Assembly: GCA_017473105.1 (NCBI GenBank)
Contig: JAFUNE010000009.1
Location: 1 to 21,562 of the forward strand
Reading direction: 5' to 3'
DNA length: 21,562 nt
Source: Bacilli bacterium
GTDB lineage: Bacteria > Bacillota_I > Bacilli_A > RF39 > UBA660
The translations under genes and the position numbers were made by a program. This document shows positions 14,092-21,519 of this stretch, one piece after another. The first letter of the stretch is position 1. Each line of letters begins with the position of its first letter. The notes beneath the pieces were generated by a model. It was given only the letters and a program-made list of their open reading frames with translations, was not told the origin of the DNA and searched no databases.

Positions 14092-14866
14092 TGTTATATC
14101 TCCTTACTTTTACTCCTTCTGGATTTCCATATGTATGTTCTAAATAATCAATAAATTGTCTATAATTTGCAATACTATAATCAGTTATTGCATTAATTTT
14201 ATCTCTATCTAAATCAGCATATTTATCATAAACATTAACAACTTCAATACCTGCATTTTTACTCGCTAAAACACCAGTATATGAATCTTCAAATATCAAA
14301 CATTCATCTGGTCTAGCATCATAATGTTGCATTATCATATTATATATTTCTGGATTAGGTTTCTTATTTATAACATCTTCTTTTCTAGTGATTAAGTCAA
14401 ATACTTGTGATATATCCATTTGTTTCAACATTTTCTTATTCTTTTTAGAATAAATGTCTAACTGAACTTGTGTTGTCATAGTTGCTAATACTAAAGTAAA
14501 ACCTAAACCTTTAAATTTTGATATTAATTCTACAACATCTGGTTTAAAATCCATTTCATTTTCTAAAACTTCACTAGATTTATCCCATCTTATTTTAAGT
14601 AATTGCTCTGCATTTTGAATACTAAAACCATATTTCTTATTTAAGTACTCACAATACGCAACATAGATATCACTATCTTGATTGCTATGGAGGAAAGTAT
14701 CCCTTTCTAATTGTATAGTGTCTAAATCAATAGTTATATTACCAAACTCTTCAATTAATTTTTGATCAGTTATATTCCATACACCAATAGAGTCAATTAA
14801 TGTACCATCCATATCAAAAATAATATATTTTTTACCTCTTAAATTCAAATCTTGTATTTTGTTCAT
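14075..14866 (-). CDS. HAD-superfamily hydrolase (beta-phosphoglucomutase-like type)
   Basis: A 263-aa phosphatase with all four HAD motifs: FDMDGTL (nucleophile Asp18, acid Asp20), LATMTT (Thr131), NKKPNP (Lys169) and FEDSYTGV (Asp194). A helical cap occupies residues about 25-105, as in subfamily I members that act on small phosphorylated sugars or nucleotides. ATG at 14866 is preferred over the in-frame GTG at 14875, which overlaps the GAAAGTGA ribosome binding site. It starts 28 bases after the HerA stop, and its end overlaps the Nudix start, so it is probably in the nuclease-HerA operon. Being intact while its Nudix neighbour is broken suggests it is under separate selection. Confidence 0.8.
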   Translation of the reverse strand: MNKIQDLNLRGKKYIIFDMDGTLIDSIGVWNITDQKLIEEFGNITIDLDTIQLERDTFLHSNQDSDIYVAYCEYLNKKYGFSIQNAEQLLKIRWDKSSEVLENEMDFKPDVVELISKFKGLGFTLVLATMTTQVQLDIYSKKNKKMLKQMDISQVFDLITRKEDVINKKPNPEIYNMIMQHYDARPDECLIFEDSYTGVLASKNAGIEVVNVYDKYADLDRDKINAITDYSIANYRQFIDYLEHTYGNPEGVKVRRYNNERDR

Positions 14867-14894
14867 ATAAATCACTTTCTTTTTTGATGACTAA

Positions 14895-16655
14895 TTATTC
14901 ATTACGCCATCTTTTTATAGTTTCAAGTAAATCCAAATCTACCCAATCTTTATTCCATTCACTGTAAAAATCAACATTATCAGACTTAGGTTTGGGATTT
15001 GGTAAATCTATTTTTACTATTGCTGGAATAGTAGTTGCTTCACCAACAATAAGTGCTTCACCAGAAGATAATGTTGGTAAACAATCAACTAAAGAACTAT
15101 TATTGTCAGGAAGAAGTCTTTTTACGCAATTTTGGTCATTAAAATTAGTTAGTCTTAATACTACGAAATTATTACATTGGGAAAATATTGTTTCAGAAAC
15201 TTCTGAAGGCCTTTGGCTTACTACCATAAGACTTAGTCCATATTTTCTTCCTTCTTTTGCAATCCTTTCAATAGATTTTCTTGATGCATTGTATTCAGCA
15301 CCACCATCTTTTGGTATATAATTATGTGCTTCTTCACAAACTATCATAAATGGTATATCATTTTGCTCATTATTCTGATGTTTGTTTTTAGAATAATGAA
15401 ATGCAAAATCAAAAATTAATCTTGCAACTAAACTAACAGTTATACTTAAGACTTCAAATGGAACTCCACTTAAATCAATTATAGATATATTAGCTTTATC
15501 AATATATCCAATAAATTGTTTTAATATAATTGAAAAATCTTCTGTTTTAAATTCTGATCCATCATCTTTTTTAGGAGTAGTTATAAAATCCAATCTTTTA
15601 TCGTTTAATTTTGTCTCTATTCTTGTTAAAAATCTTTCAAATTCACCATTAAATGGACCATTGCTAGCTTTGGTTGCTGCAGCAGTAGAACTAGGCACAA
15701 AATCATAAGTTGAGTTCAAGTATTCTGTTATATCTTCTATTAAGCGTCCATCTTTAAGCTTAGGTTTACCAGATTCTCCATCAATTTTGCTTATAACTTC
15801 ACAATTTAAATTATAAATAAAATTATAGACTTCTTTAATATCAAAATAAACTGGCATATCATATGTTATTTTTCTCCCTGGGTTATGTTTTTCTTTGCTT
15901 AAAATTACAGCTCTTTTAAATTGTGATATTTGATTATGCGAATTCATTTCATTACTTTCAATAAAAAGTGATTCTAGTTCTTCAGAATTCATTAACCAAT
16001 ATGGAATATTAATTTTTTCAACATCCAAATTATTTAATGTAAAGTTTTCTGATTCATCTAGAGAAAATGCATTTTTATATTCTGAGTGTATATCAAAAAT
16101 TATAATGTGAGAATTCTTTTGACTTCCCTTATTAATATTTAAAGCATTATCTATTCCTGCTACTTGTTGAATGATTTTAGCAACAGAGCATGATTTACCA
16201 CTACCTGTTGAACCCACAATTCCAATATGTTTACTAAAAAAAGCATTTCCATTTATGTAGTAATCTATTGAATCGTTATTAGATAATTTTCCCATTCGAT
16301 ATGCAAAATCCTTGCTTTTAGCAAATATTTTATCTATTGTTTCGTTATCCGGTATGAACACTGGCTCAGTTGGTGATGGGATATTAACACTACCTTGTTT
16401 AAAATCTATATTTCCATCATTTTGAAAATAGCTTCCTATAGGTTGTGTTTCAATATGATATTCAATATCTTTTTGTCCTTCTATTGTTTTTATATTTAAA
16501 ATTGTTACTAAAATATAATTCAAATTTCCTTCTTGTACTGCTAGATATTTCCCAATTTTTATAGCATTTTTATTTTGTTCAAACTCATCAATACTATTTA
16601 GTTTTATTTTTATAATAGAGCCTGTACTTTCAAAAACTTTACCTATTTCATTCAT
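14895..16655 (-). CDS. herA: HerA-type DNA translocase/helicase
   Basis: A 586-aa FtsK/HerA ATPase. The N-terminal 100 residues form the beta-barrel (HAS-barrel) typical of HerA (GKVFESTGSIIKIKL...). Walker A is GSTGSGKS at 148-155; IIIFDIHSEY (185-193) is the strand after it; Walker B is MIVCEEAHNYIP (437-448); an arginine finger and sensor lie in RIAKEGRKYGLSLMVVSQRP (464-483). HerA forms hexamers that pump DNA and in archaea works with the NurA nuclease. Its ATG overlaps the nuclease's TGA (ATGA), so the two are co-translated and probably form one complex. HerA paired with DUF4297 or SIR2-type effectors is a known anti-phage architecture. No DUF87-only truncation; length is normal. Confidence 0.9.
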   Translation of the reverse strand: MNEIGKVFESTGSIIKIKLNSIDEFEQNKNAIKIGKYLAVQEGNLNYILVTILNIKTIEGQKDIEYHIETQPIGSYFQNDGNIDFKQGSVNIPSPTEPVFIPDNETIDKIFAKSKDFAYRMGKLSNNDSIDYYINGNAFFSKHIGIVGSTGSGKSCSVAKIIQQVAGIDNALNINKGSQKNSHIIIFDIHSEYKNAFSLDESENFTLNNLDVEKINIPYWLMNSEELESLFIESNEMNSHNQISQFKRAVILSKEKHNPGRKITYDMPVYFDIKEVYNFIYNLNCEVISKIDGESGKPKLKDGRLIEDITEYLNSTYDFVPSSTAAATKASNGPFNGEFERFLTRIETKLNDKRLDFITTPKKDDGSEFKTEDFSIILKQFIGYIDKANISIIDLSGVPFEVLSITVSLVARLIFDFAFHYSKNKHQNNEQNDIPFMIVCEEAHNYIPKDGGAEYNASRKSIERIAKEGRKYGLSLMVVSQRPSEVSETIFSQCNNFVVLRLTNFNDQNCVKRLLPDNNSSLVDCLPTLSSGEALIVGEATTIPAIVKIDLPNPKPKSDNVDFYSEWNKDWVDLDLLETIKRWRNE

Positions 16656-17926
16656 CTTTTACCTCCCAAATAAAAAACTTCCTTTACATCATTCATATTT
16701 AAACCTTGTATTTTAGAACATACAACTCCTGTATTTTCTAATTCATTGACATCAATATCTCCTATAACAAATAAATCATTAGGTATACTAGTTATTAAAT
16801 AATCATCAATTTCTTTACATCTCAAACATATTTTTAAAGAACAGTTATTACCATTAATAAATTTATCTAAATTAAATTTTCTTGCCACATCACCATTTTC
16901 AAAAGAAACTTTATAATTATTATATAATATGGTCTGTATTTCTGAAAAGTTGTCATAATTTTTGTCTTCAATAATGAAAATAGGACACTTATTCAATTTT
17001 GGTTTATTGTTATATTTTATAATATAATCAACTATAAAAGATGCTACTTCTGAATTTAAATATTTACTAATATCTAAGTATATAACCCTAACACTAGAAT
17101 TATTTTGTAAACGAATTCTTAAATTATTTTTTATTACTTTTTTATATTTTTCTAAAGAATATAGCGATTTTAACCACTTAGTTGATAATAACTCTTTTAG
17201 CTCATATACTTCTTTTTTAAAAGCCAAACATTCTATAATTCTTTCTTTTTCATCTTCATTAGCACTAATCGCTGCCACTTTATGAAAAAAATTAGGATAA
17301 AACAGATTAATTGCATCATCTTCATTATGGCCATCACTTATTATTTTTTGTATTATTTCGTTGAAAAGACTGTCATAAGATGGTGCAGAAAAAATTTCAA
17401 TTTTATTAATAAAATCGTCAATATTTATTTTTAAAATTTTATTACCTTGTTCTTTTATATATTTATGAATAATTTCAATATCTTTGCTTTCTAATTCTTT
17501 TTTACAAAAAAATTCATTAATGTTACTGCTAAAATTATAAATAAATGGAAAATACTTTTTAATATATGTTTTATTTTTTGTCTTTAATATTTCAGCAAAT
17601 ATAATGCTATTAAACTCTTCTCTTTTTTCAATTAGGGAATTTTTATAGTGAATGTATAGCCTATAATTAAGATTATTATCTTGAAGATAAGATAATAACA
17701 TATCAAATATAGGTTTAGCTAATACACCGGGAGTTAAATTTTCGGTTGACTCATAATATTTGCATTGAACTGCTATAGTTTTGTCAGGTAAAAAAATATC
17801 TAAGTCTTCTATAGTACCTTCCAACATTACTTTTGTTTTATCATCGTCGGCTTTTAAAATTTCTAGAATACTTTTATTAAATTGATAATTAAATCCTAAT
17901 ATTGTTGCATTAGCAGTCCTATCCAT
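16652..17926 (-). CDS. DUF4297-type nuclease, HerA partner
   Basis: A 424-aa protein whose N-terminus fits the DUF4297/Cap4-like PD-(D/E)xK nuclease: TANATILGFNYQFNKSILEI (5-23), then EGTIEDLDIF (36-45) and IAVQCKYYES (51-60), giving an E...ED-x-D...QxK metal site. This family cuts double-stranded DNA. The rest is helical with no recognised domain; NKCPIFIIEDKN and DLFVIGDIDVN near the C-terminus look like Rossmann-type strands and may sense or bind HerA. ATG at 17926 sits seven bases after AGGAGGTG; the longer frame to 17962 lacks a ribosome binding site. First gene of the operon. Nuclease call is motif-based, fairly sure. Confidence 0.75.
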   Translation of the reverse strand: MDRTANATILGFNYQFNKSILEILKADDDKTKVMLEGTIEDLDIFLPDKTIAVQCKYYESTENLTPGVLAKPIFDMLLSYLQDNNLNYRLYIHYKNSLIEKREEFNSIIFAEILKTKNKTYIKKYFPFIYNFSSNINEFFCKKELESKDIEIIHKYIKEQGNKILKINIDDFINKIEIFSAPSYDSLFNEIIQKIISDGHNEDDAINLFYPNFFHKVAAISANEDEKERIIECLAFKKEVYELKELLSTKWLKSLYSLEKYKKVIKNNLRIRLQNNSSVRVIYLDISKYLNSEVASFIVDYIIKYNNKPKLNKCPIFIIEDKNYDNFSEIQTILYNNYKVSFENGDVARKFNLDKFINGNNCSLKICLRCKEIDDYLITSIPNDLFVIGDIDVNELENTGVVCSKIQGLNMNDVKEVFYLGGKR

Positions 17927-18023
17927 GTACTGACACCTCCTAAAATAAAAAAAGAGTATCAAATTTAATGATACTAATCTATTTTGATTATACTACATTT
18001 AGACATTATTTTCCATGCTTCCA

Positions 18024-18052
18024 TTGAAATTAAATAAAAAATCATATATAAT
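18024..18052 (+). promoter_or_regulatory. Promoter of unit B
   Basis: TTGAAA, exactly 17 nt, TATAAT. The surrounding sequence resembles the promoter at 11811-11839, including the CCATgCTtCCATTGAAATT upstream block. Confidence 0.75.
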
Positions 18053-18058
18053 GTTTTT

Positions 18059-18179
18059 AGAAAGAGAGCGTTGTAGTTCGTAAGCTGTGGCTTAATCGCT
18101 CCAGAGAAGAATCTGCTCGAACTTTTATTGTTAGAGTTTAATGATAAACGTCAATTCTAGAAATAGGATTGATTTTTTT
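18059..18179 (+). ncRNA. Unit B: candidate ~120-nt structured small RNA
   Basis: Between a consensus promoter and a strong terminator no plausible reading frame is seen, but nested hairpins are: GAGCG...CGCTC enclosing AAGC-TGTG-GCTT; GTTCG (18076 region) with CGAAC (18118 region); GTTTA-ATGA-TAAAC; and the terminator. It contains TCGCTCCAG, like GCTCCATAA in A and C, and AACTTTTATTGTTAGAGTTT, almost the same as in A but placed after the GCTCCA word. A 5' leader of the 18209 gene controlled by termination is an alternative reading. Confidence 0.45.
18151..18179 (+). terminator. Terminator of unit B
   Basis: Eight-base-pair stem TCAATTCT/AGGATTGA (one G-T), loop AGAAAT, seven T. It lies 30 bases before the GTG of the next ORF, so it could also attenuate that gene. 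Confidence 0.8.
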
Positions 18180-18208
18180 GTTGTGTATGAAAGCGAGGAG
18201 ATTCGAAC

Positions 18209-18448
18209 GTGGTCAGCATAATTAAACAAGAATTAGAAATTGAAGAGGCTTTAAAAAGAAAAATTGAATTTACATGTGATTTTTATAATACTACTCCAAC
18301 TATTTATAATGGTAGTGTTAGAACTATTGAAAGAACTAATCTTTCTTATATTGAACCTCATAGAGTTATTATTAATGGAATTACATATTTAACATTCAAT
18401 TATGAGCCGAGTGTTTATGTTGAAAATTTGAGCAAATGTATCTTGTGA
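18209..18448 (+). CDS. Small hypothetical protein downstream of unit B
   Basis: A 79-aa frame starting at GTG, eight bases after GAGGAG. It opens with an acidic/basic helix (IIKQELEIEEALKRKIEF) followed by strands (YNGSVRTIERTNLSYIE, HRVIINGITYLTFNYEPSV). No family recognised. If unit B terminates efficiently this gene would need read-through. The start codon lies within the TTCGAACGTGGTCAGC tail word, which may be why that word is degenerate here. Its 3' end overlaps a minus-strand fragment at 18389-18589, so one of the two is probably remnant. Confidence 0.45.
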   Translation: MVSIIKQELEIEEALKRKIEFTCDFYNTTPTIYNGSVRTIERTNLSYIEPHRVIINGITYLTFNYEPSVYVENLSKCIL

Positions 18449-18589
18449 CCATTGACGTTCTGGTAATTGGCGAAAATAAACAATATTTTTACCTAATAAA
18501 ATGCTAGTTTTATTAGTACCTAATTTCTTGCTAATTTTAACCAACTCACAATCAACAATTACTATTATTATGATAATGTGATTTAAAAT
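18389..18589 (-). pseudogene. Possible protein-coding remnant (minus strand)
   Basis: A 66-codon frame without a start, bounded by stops. It contains SKKLGTNKTSILLGKNIVYF, then RQLPERQWSQDTFAQIFNI, a composition (Trp, Pro, Arg, Gln) unusual for chance translation of such AT-rich DNA. Family not recognised. It overlaps the end of the 79-aa plus-strand gene. Likely the tail of a dead mobile gene. Confidence 0.25.
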
Positions 18590-18666
18590 TTATATAAATT
18601 AGACTGCATAACTACAACTTTTATTCTCTAATGTAGGAAATATTTAAACGAAAGGAGCAAATATTA

Positions 18667-18975
18667 TTGAGAAAAAAAGTTGAAAATGATGAAAAATTAT
18701 CTAATAAAATATTAGATTTATGTCTTCATCAACAAATTGAAGAATCATATCAATATATGAAATTAAAAAAAACAAATTAGATTTTGCGAGATACAAATTG
18801 AATATTTACAAATTCATAAACCCTATTGGTTTCAAAGGAAGGAATTAAAATCTTATTATGAAGATATAGCTTAATTGAGGATCAAATATGTAATTACTAT
18901 AAACAAATTGAGGATGAAATAAAATTAATCGAAGAGTTAAAGAATAATATTCACTCGGTTAATTTATCTTATTAA
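18667..18975 (+). pseudogene. Decayed small helical protein gene
   Basis: TTG at 18667, after AAAGGAG, starts LRKKVENDEKLSNKILDLCL and stops at 18780. Coding-like sequence then continues in other frames: CEIQIEYLQIHKPYWFQRKE with LKSYYEDIA and a stop, then EDQICNYYKQIEDEIKLIEE with LKNNIHSVNLSY to 18975. Joined, this is a ~105-aa charged, coiled-coil-like protein broken by two frameshifts or stops. Only the first 37 codons could be translated now. Together with the fragment before it, 18449-19050 is a graveyard of dead genes; an inverted repeat CTAATAAAA/TTTTATTAG lies at about 18502-18523. Confidence 0.45.
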
Positions 18976-19001
18976 TTTCTAAAATAATTTAAAATAACTT
19001 A

Positions 19002-19029
19002 TGGACTTTAACAATTTATATGTTATTAT
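19002..19029 (+). promoter_or_regulatory. Promoter of the WG-repeat-like gene
   Basis: TGTTATTATAATTGCA, with a TATTAT -10 at 19024-19029 and a weak -35 (TGGACT), matches TGTTATTATAGTTGCA upstream of the 20395 gene. Confidence 0.45.
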
Positions 19030-19050
19030 AATTGCAGGTGATTTAAAAAA

Positions 19051-19611
19051 ATGCATAACTGTTATAAATATATAGGTAAATTTATTGATAACTACGTTTT
19101 TGTCTTTGATGTTAATACATCTTGTAAGGGTGTAATTGATAATAAAGGAAACGAAATAATTCCTGTTATATATGATGGCTTTATAGGAAGTCTTTACGAC
19201 CAATTTATAATAGGCTATAAATATGAAAAAGAGTTAGTCACTACTCCAGTCGATTGGGATATTGATAATTATAGTTTAGATTATATTTACAAAGGAACAT
19301 TTTTTTATTTAATTGATAAAGAAGGTCATAACTTTTATTTAGACTTTAATCCAGAAAGTAAAGTTACTTATAGTGGAATAAGTTATGATGGAGCAATTAA
19401 TTTTAATTGTGAATACGAATATAAAGAATATCTTGACATTCACTATCGTAAAAAATATGATTATTACAAATTTTATCCTGGAGATAATTTTGTTATAGTA
19501 AAAAAAAATAGTGATACTATATACATTCAACATTTTGATGGTACAAAGGAAGATATTAGCGATAAACAATTTAAAGATATAATTAAAAAAGTTAAGGTAA
19601 AAAAATTATAA
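19051..19611 (+). CDS. WG-repeat-like beta protein
   Basis: A 186-aa, Tyr- and Asp-rich protein. Residues 27-42 (GVIDNKGNEIIPVIYD) match one WG-type beta-repeat, whose consensus is WGxIDxxGKxVIPxxYD, with Gly taking the Trp place after Lys. Further weaker repeat-like turns occur (FYLIDKEGHNFYLDF, YIQHFDGTKEDI). Such proteins are usually binding scaffolds. No signal peptide, and the C-terminus is basic (KKVKVKKL). ATG at 19051 follows AGGTGAT. It is a single-gene unit with a promoter shared with the 20395 gene. Ligand unknown. Confidence 0.6.
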   Translation: MHNCYKYIGKFIDNYVFVFDVNTSCKGVIDNKGNEIIPVIYDGFIGSLYDQFIIGYKYEKELVTTPVDWDIDNYSLDYIYKGTFFYLIDKEGHNFYLDFNPESKVTYSGISYDGAINFNCEYEYKEYLDIHYRKKYDYYKFYPGDNFVIVKKNSDTIYIQHFDGTKEDISDKQFKDIIKKVKVKKL

Positions 19612-19813
19612 CATTTAATTTACTATTAACAAATTAATACATCGATTTTAATGTTAGAATCCGTTATTAATTGTTTGTTTTATATTATAATTTCTATATA
19701 AGTATGTTCTATTGAAAATACTAGAATTTGTTATATTTTCAAAGAACGAATATCAGTAACAAAAAAGAAGTGTGAAATTTGTGTTAAAAAACTAAAAAAT
19801 ATATTAAACAAGT

Positions 19814-19867
19814 TATGTTAATACTATATGTAATAACATAGTAGATATAAATTTTACTATATGTAAT
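19814..19867. repeat. Direct and inverted repeats upstream of the 19896 gene
   Basis: ACTATATGTAAT occurs at 19823-19834 and 19856-19867, 33 bases (about three helical turns) apart, and TATGTTA...TAACATA forms a dyad around the first copy. Together this looks like an operator array just before the ribosome binding site. Confidence 0.4.
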
Positions 19868-19895
19868 TAAAATTATTATAAAGGAGATAAAGACT

Positions 19896-20300
19896 ATGAT
19901 TGATATATTATTTGAAAGTTCTGAAAAAGTGAGGGACGAAGAAATGAGTAAATTTATGGCGAGAGCTAATAACGAAAATGGTATTGATACATCTAAAGTA
20001 TATTTAGGTTATCTTGTTGATGATAAAACTGAAATAAGTGAGTATAAACTGTTAACTGACTGTTCTGTAAGAACTCCACATAACCTATTCTATTTTGATA
20101 TTATTTCTAAGAGAGCATTTGGAATTAAAGGTGGTTGGACTGGTTTTGCAATGACACCTAATAGAGGTCTATGTGTTAATAGCGTTCAACCAATGATTGA
20201 AATTATTAATAAACCTAGAATGACATTTGAGGAGCTCTTATCTTTTATTGAAGATTATAATAAAGAAAACTCAATGAAAAAAAATAAAAAAATGATGTAG
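19896..20300 (+). CDS. Hypothetical protein
   Basis: A 134-aa soluble protein of unrecognised family. It has an N-terminal helix (SSEKVRDEEMSKFMARANN), a central beta region (KVYLGYLVDDKTEISEYKLL, RAFGIKGGWTGFAMTPNRG) and a C-terminal helix (FEELLSFIEDYNKEN) with a Lys/Met-rich tail. ATG at 19896 follows AAAGGAG with good spacing. The 284-nt gap upstream carries the direct and inverted repeats described separately, so it may be regulated. It lies 95 bases before the next gene, which has its own promoter. Confidence 0.65.
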   Translation: MIDILFESSEKVRDEEMSKFMARANNENGIDTSKVYLGYLVDDKTEISEYKLLTDCSVRTPHNLFYFDIISKRAFGIKGGWTGFAMTPNRGLCVNSVQPMIEIINKPRMTFEELLSFIEDYNKENSMKKNKKMM

Positions 20301-20339
20301 ATAAATATCTTTATTATTTATTTTAAATTATTAAAACAT

Positions 20340-20390
20340 TTGAAATTTTAATCATTTAATGTTATTATAGTTGCAATTCAAAGGGGGATT
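20340..20390 (+). promoter_or_regulatory. Promoter and shared leader of the 20395 gene
   Basis: TTGAAA (20340-20345), 17 nt, TATTAT (20363-20368), then ATAGTTGCAATTC and AAAGGGGGATT, nearly the same as the leader of the beta-helix-like gene at 6284-6307. Confidence 0.65.
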
Positions 20391-20394
20391 TATA

Positions 20395-21243
20395 ATGAAT
20401 TTTAATGAAAAGCAATCAAAATCAATTTATGAATTTATAATAACATATAATTCAGATGAAGAATTTAGAAACATTATTCAAGAATTATATGAAGATGAAA
20501 TATCTAAAATATCAATTTTGCATATTTATGCATTAGAAGAAATTTTAAGATATGGAAATAAAGGAATATTTAATAAATTTTTTCAAACAAAAGGTACTCA
20601 TACTGATGAACAAGCTGTAGAGTTATTTGATGGTTTTATTAAGTTATTAAATGATGATCCAAGTTTTAAACAATATAAGATGGAACAATTAAAATCTGCA
20701 CCTGATACATTATCTGCAATAGAAAAATTTGCCTTTACATTAATTAGCATGTCTAAGAGTGAGATGCATCAAATGCATAAAGAAATGTGTGATGAACTAG
20801 AATATGATGAACTTAATCCTATTTTATACGCTACTGATAAACAAATTAGAAGAACATTAGAAAATTTATTTTTTGGTGAGTTTATTCATAAAATGTTAGA
20901 ATTACCTGCTATGAAACCTGTTAAAGTTAGACAAAAAGAAAAAGGTATGATTGCCAATATAGATAAGCCACTTATAATTGAGAAAATCCAAGAAATTCTT
21001 TCTGACCAAAATGCTACATCTCAATTTAAAAAAGTTATAGATAATAGATTTGTTAAAGTAAAATTTGATGTATTATTGGGTAAAGGTGAATCTGCTTTTG
21101 ATCAATATTCAAAGTTTAATACTAATATTAGCGCTAATGAAATTCTTGGTATTGAAAAGGATATTACTGATGATATGTATGAATATTTAATGGATTTGAT
21201 TAATAAAAATAAAGGACAAGGTAGAGGGCTAAATAAAAAATAA
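20395..21243 (+). CDS. Hypothetical helical protein
   Basis: A 282-aa, mostly alpha-helical soluble protein that I do not recognise. Visible segments: EFIITYNSDEEFRNIIQELY, ILHIYALEEILRYGNKGIFN, FDGFIKLLNDDPSF, MSKSEMHQMHKEMCDELEYD (a Met/His-rich helix) and IIEKIQEILSD. It ends in NKNKGQGRGLNKK. No membrane segment or catalytic motif is seen. ATG at 20395 is chosen over the in-frame TTG at 20371 because AAAGGGGGA lies between them. It has its own promoter and terminator, and shares its leader with the 5287-6276 gene. Confidence 0.7.
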   Translation: MNFNEKQSKSIYEFIITYNSDEEFRNIIQELYEDEISKISILHIYALEEILRYGNKGIFNKFFQTKGTHTDEQAVELFDGFIKLLNDDPSFKQYKMEQLKSAPDTLSAIEKFAFTLISMSKSEMHQMHKEMCDELEYDELNPILYATDKQIRRTLENLFFGEFIHKMLELPAMKPVKVRQKEKGMIANIDKPLIIEKIQEILSDQNATSQFKKVIDNRFVKVKFDVLLGKGESAFDQYSKFNTNISANEILGIEKDITDDMYEYLMDLINKNKGQGRGLNKK

Positions 21244-21256
21244 TAGATTTGAAAAA

Positions 21257-21282
21257 TTAGAATGAATTCAATCTAGTTTTTT
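21257..21282 (+). terminator. Terminator of the 20395 gene
   Basis: TAGAATGAATTCAATCTA forms a near-perfect dyad (one mismatch) followed by GTTTTTT. Confidence 0.6.
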
Positions 21283-21324
21283 GTTAGATAATTCTTTTAA
21301 ACTAAGTATAATAATTTAAATTTT

Positions 21325-21355
21325 TTGTTGAAAATACTCAAATCCGTGTAATAAT
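21325..21355 (+). promoter_or_regulatory. Promoter of unit C
   Basis: TTGTTG or the overlapping TTGAAA serves as -35, with TAATAAT (TG two bases before) as -10; the spacing is 18 or 15 nt depending on which -35 is used. Confidence 0.45.
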
Positions 21356-21361
21356 GATATA

Positions 21362-21492
21362 AGATTTGATGTTTATCAACATTTATTTTTTGAGCAAGAG
21401 TTCGAAATGGGTTCTATTGTCGCTCCATAATGATATTAATCAAACTTCGGTTTGTTTAATATATATAGCTAATCTTCGGATTAGTTTTTTTT
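21362..21492 (+). ncRNA. Unit C: candidate ~130-nt structured small RNA
   Basis: No convincing reading frame. It has a short TGTTTATCAACA hairpin, then GAGC (21392) to GCTC (21422) enclosing GAGTTCGAAATGGGTTC, then GCTCCATAATG as in unit A, an AAAC-TTCG-GTTT hairpin, and the terminator. The order GAG...GCTCCATAA, terminator, TGCAG, CGAACCC..GTTAGCAG is the same as in unit A. Confidence 0.4.
21469..21492 (+). terminator. Terminator of unit C
   Basis: CTAATC/GATTAG stem with a stable TTCG tetraloop and eight T. Confidence 0.85.
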
Positions 21493-21502
21493 GCAGTTTA
21501 AT

Positions 21503-21519
21503 CGAACCCGCGTTAGCAG
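21503..21519. repeat. tRNA-Gly-complementary tail motif, copy C
   Basis: Seventeen bases match the reverse complement of the tRNA-Gly (variable loop to T-loop) with one mismatch, and match copy A (3361-3377) with two. Orientation is the same as copy A, so A and C are direct repeats about 18 kb apart that bound most of the window. Confidence 0.5.

Noticed and set aside
18059..18179. T-box riboswitch
   Set aside because: No AGGGTGG-type T-box sequence or specifier loop is visible, and no tRNA-related gene lies downstream.
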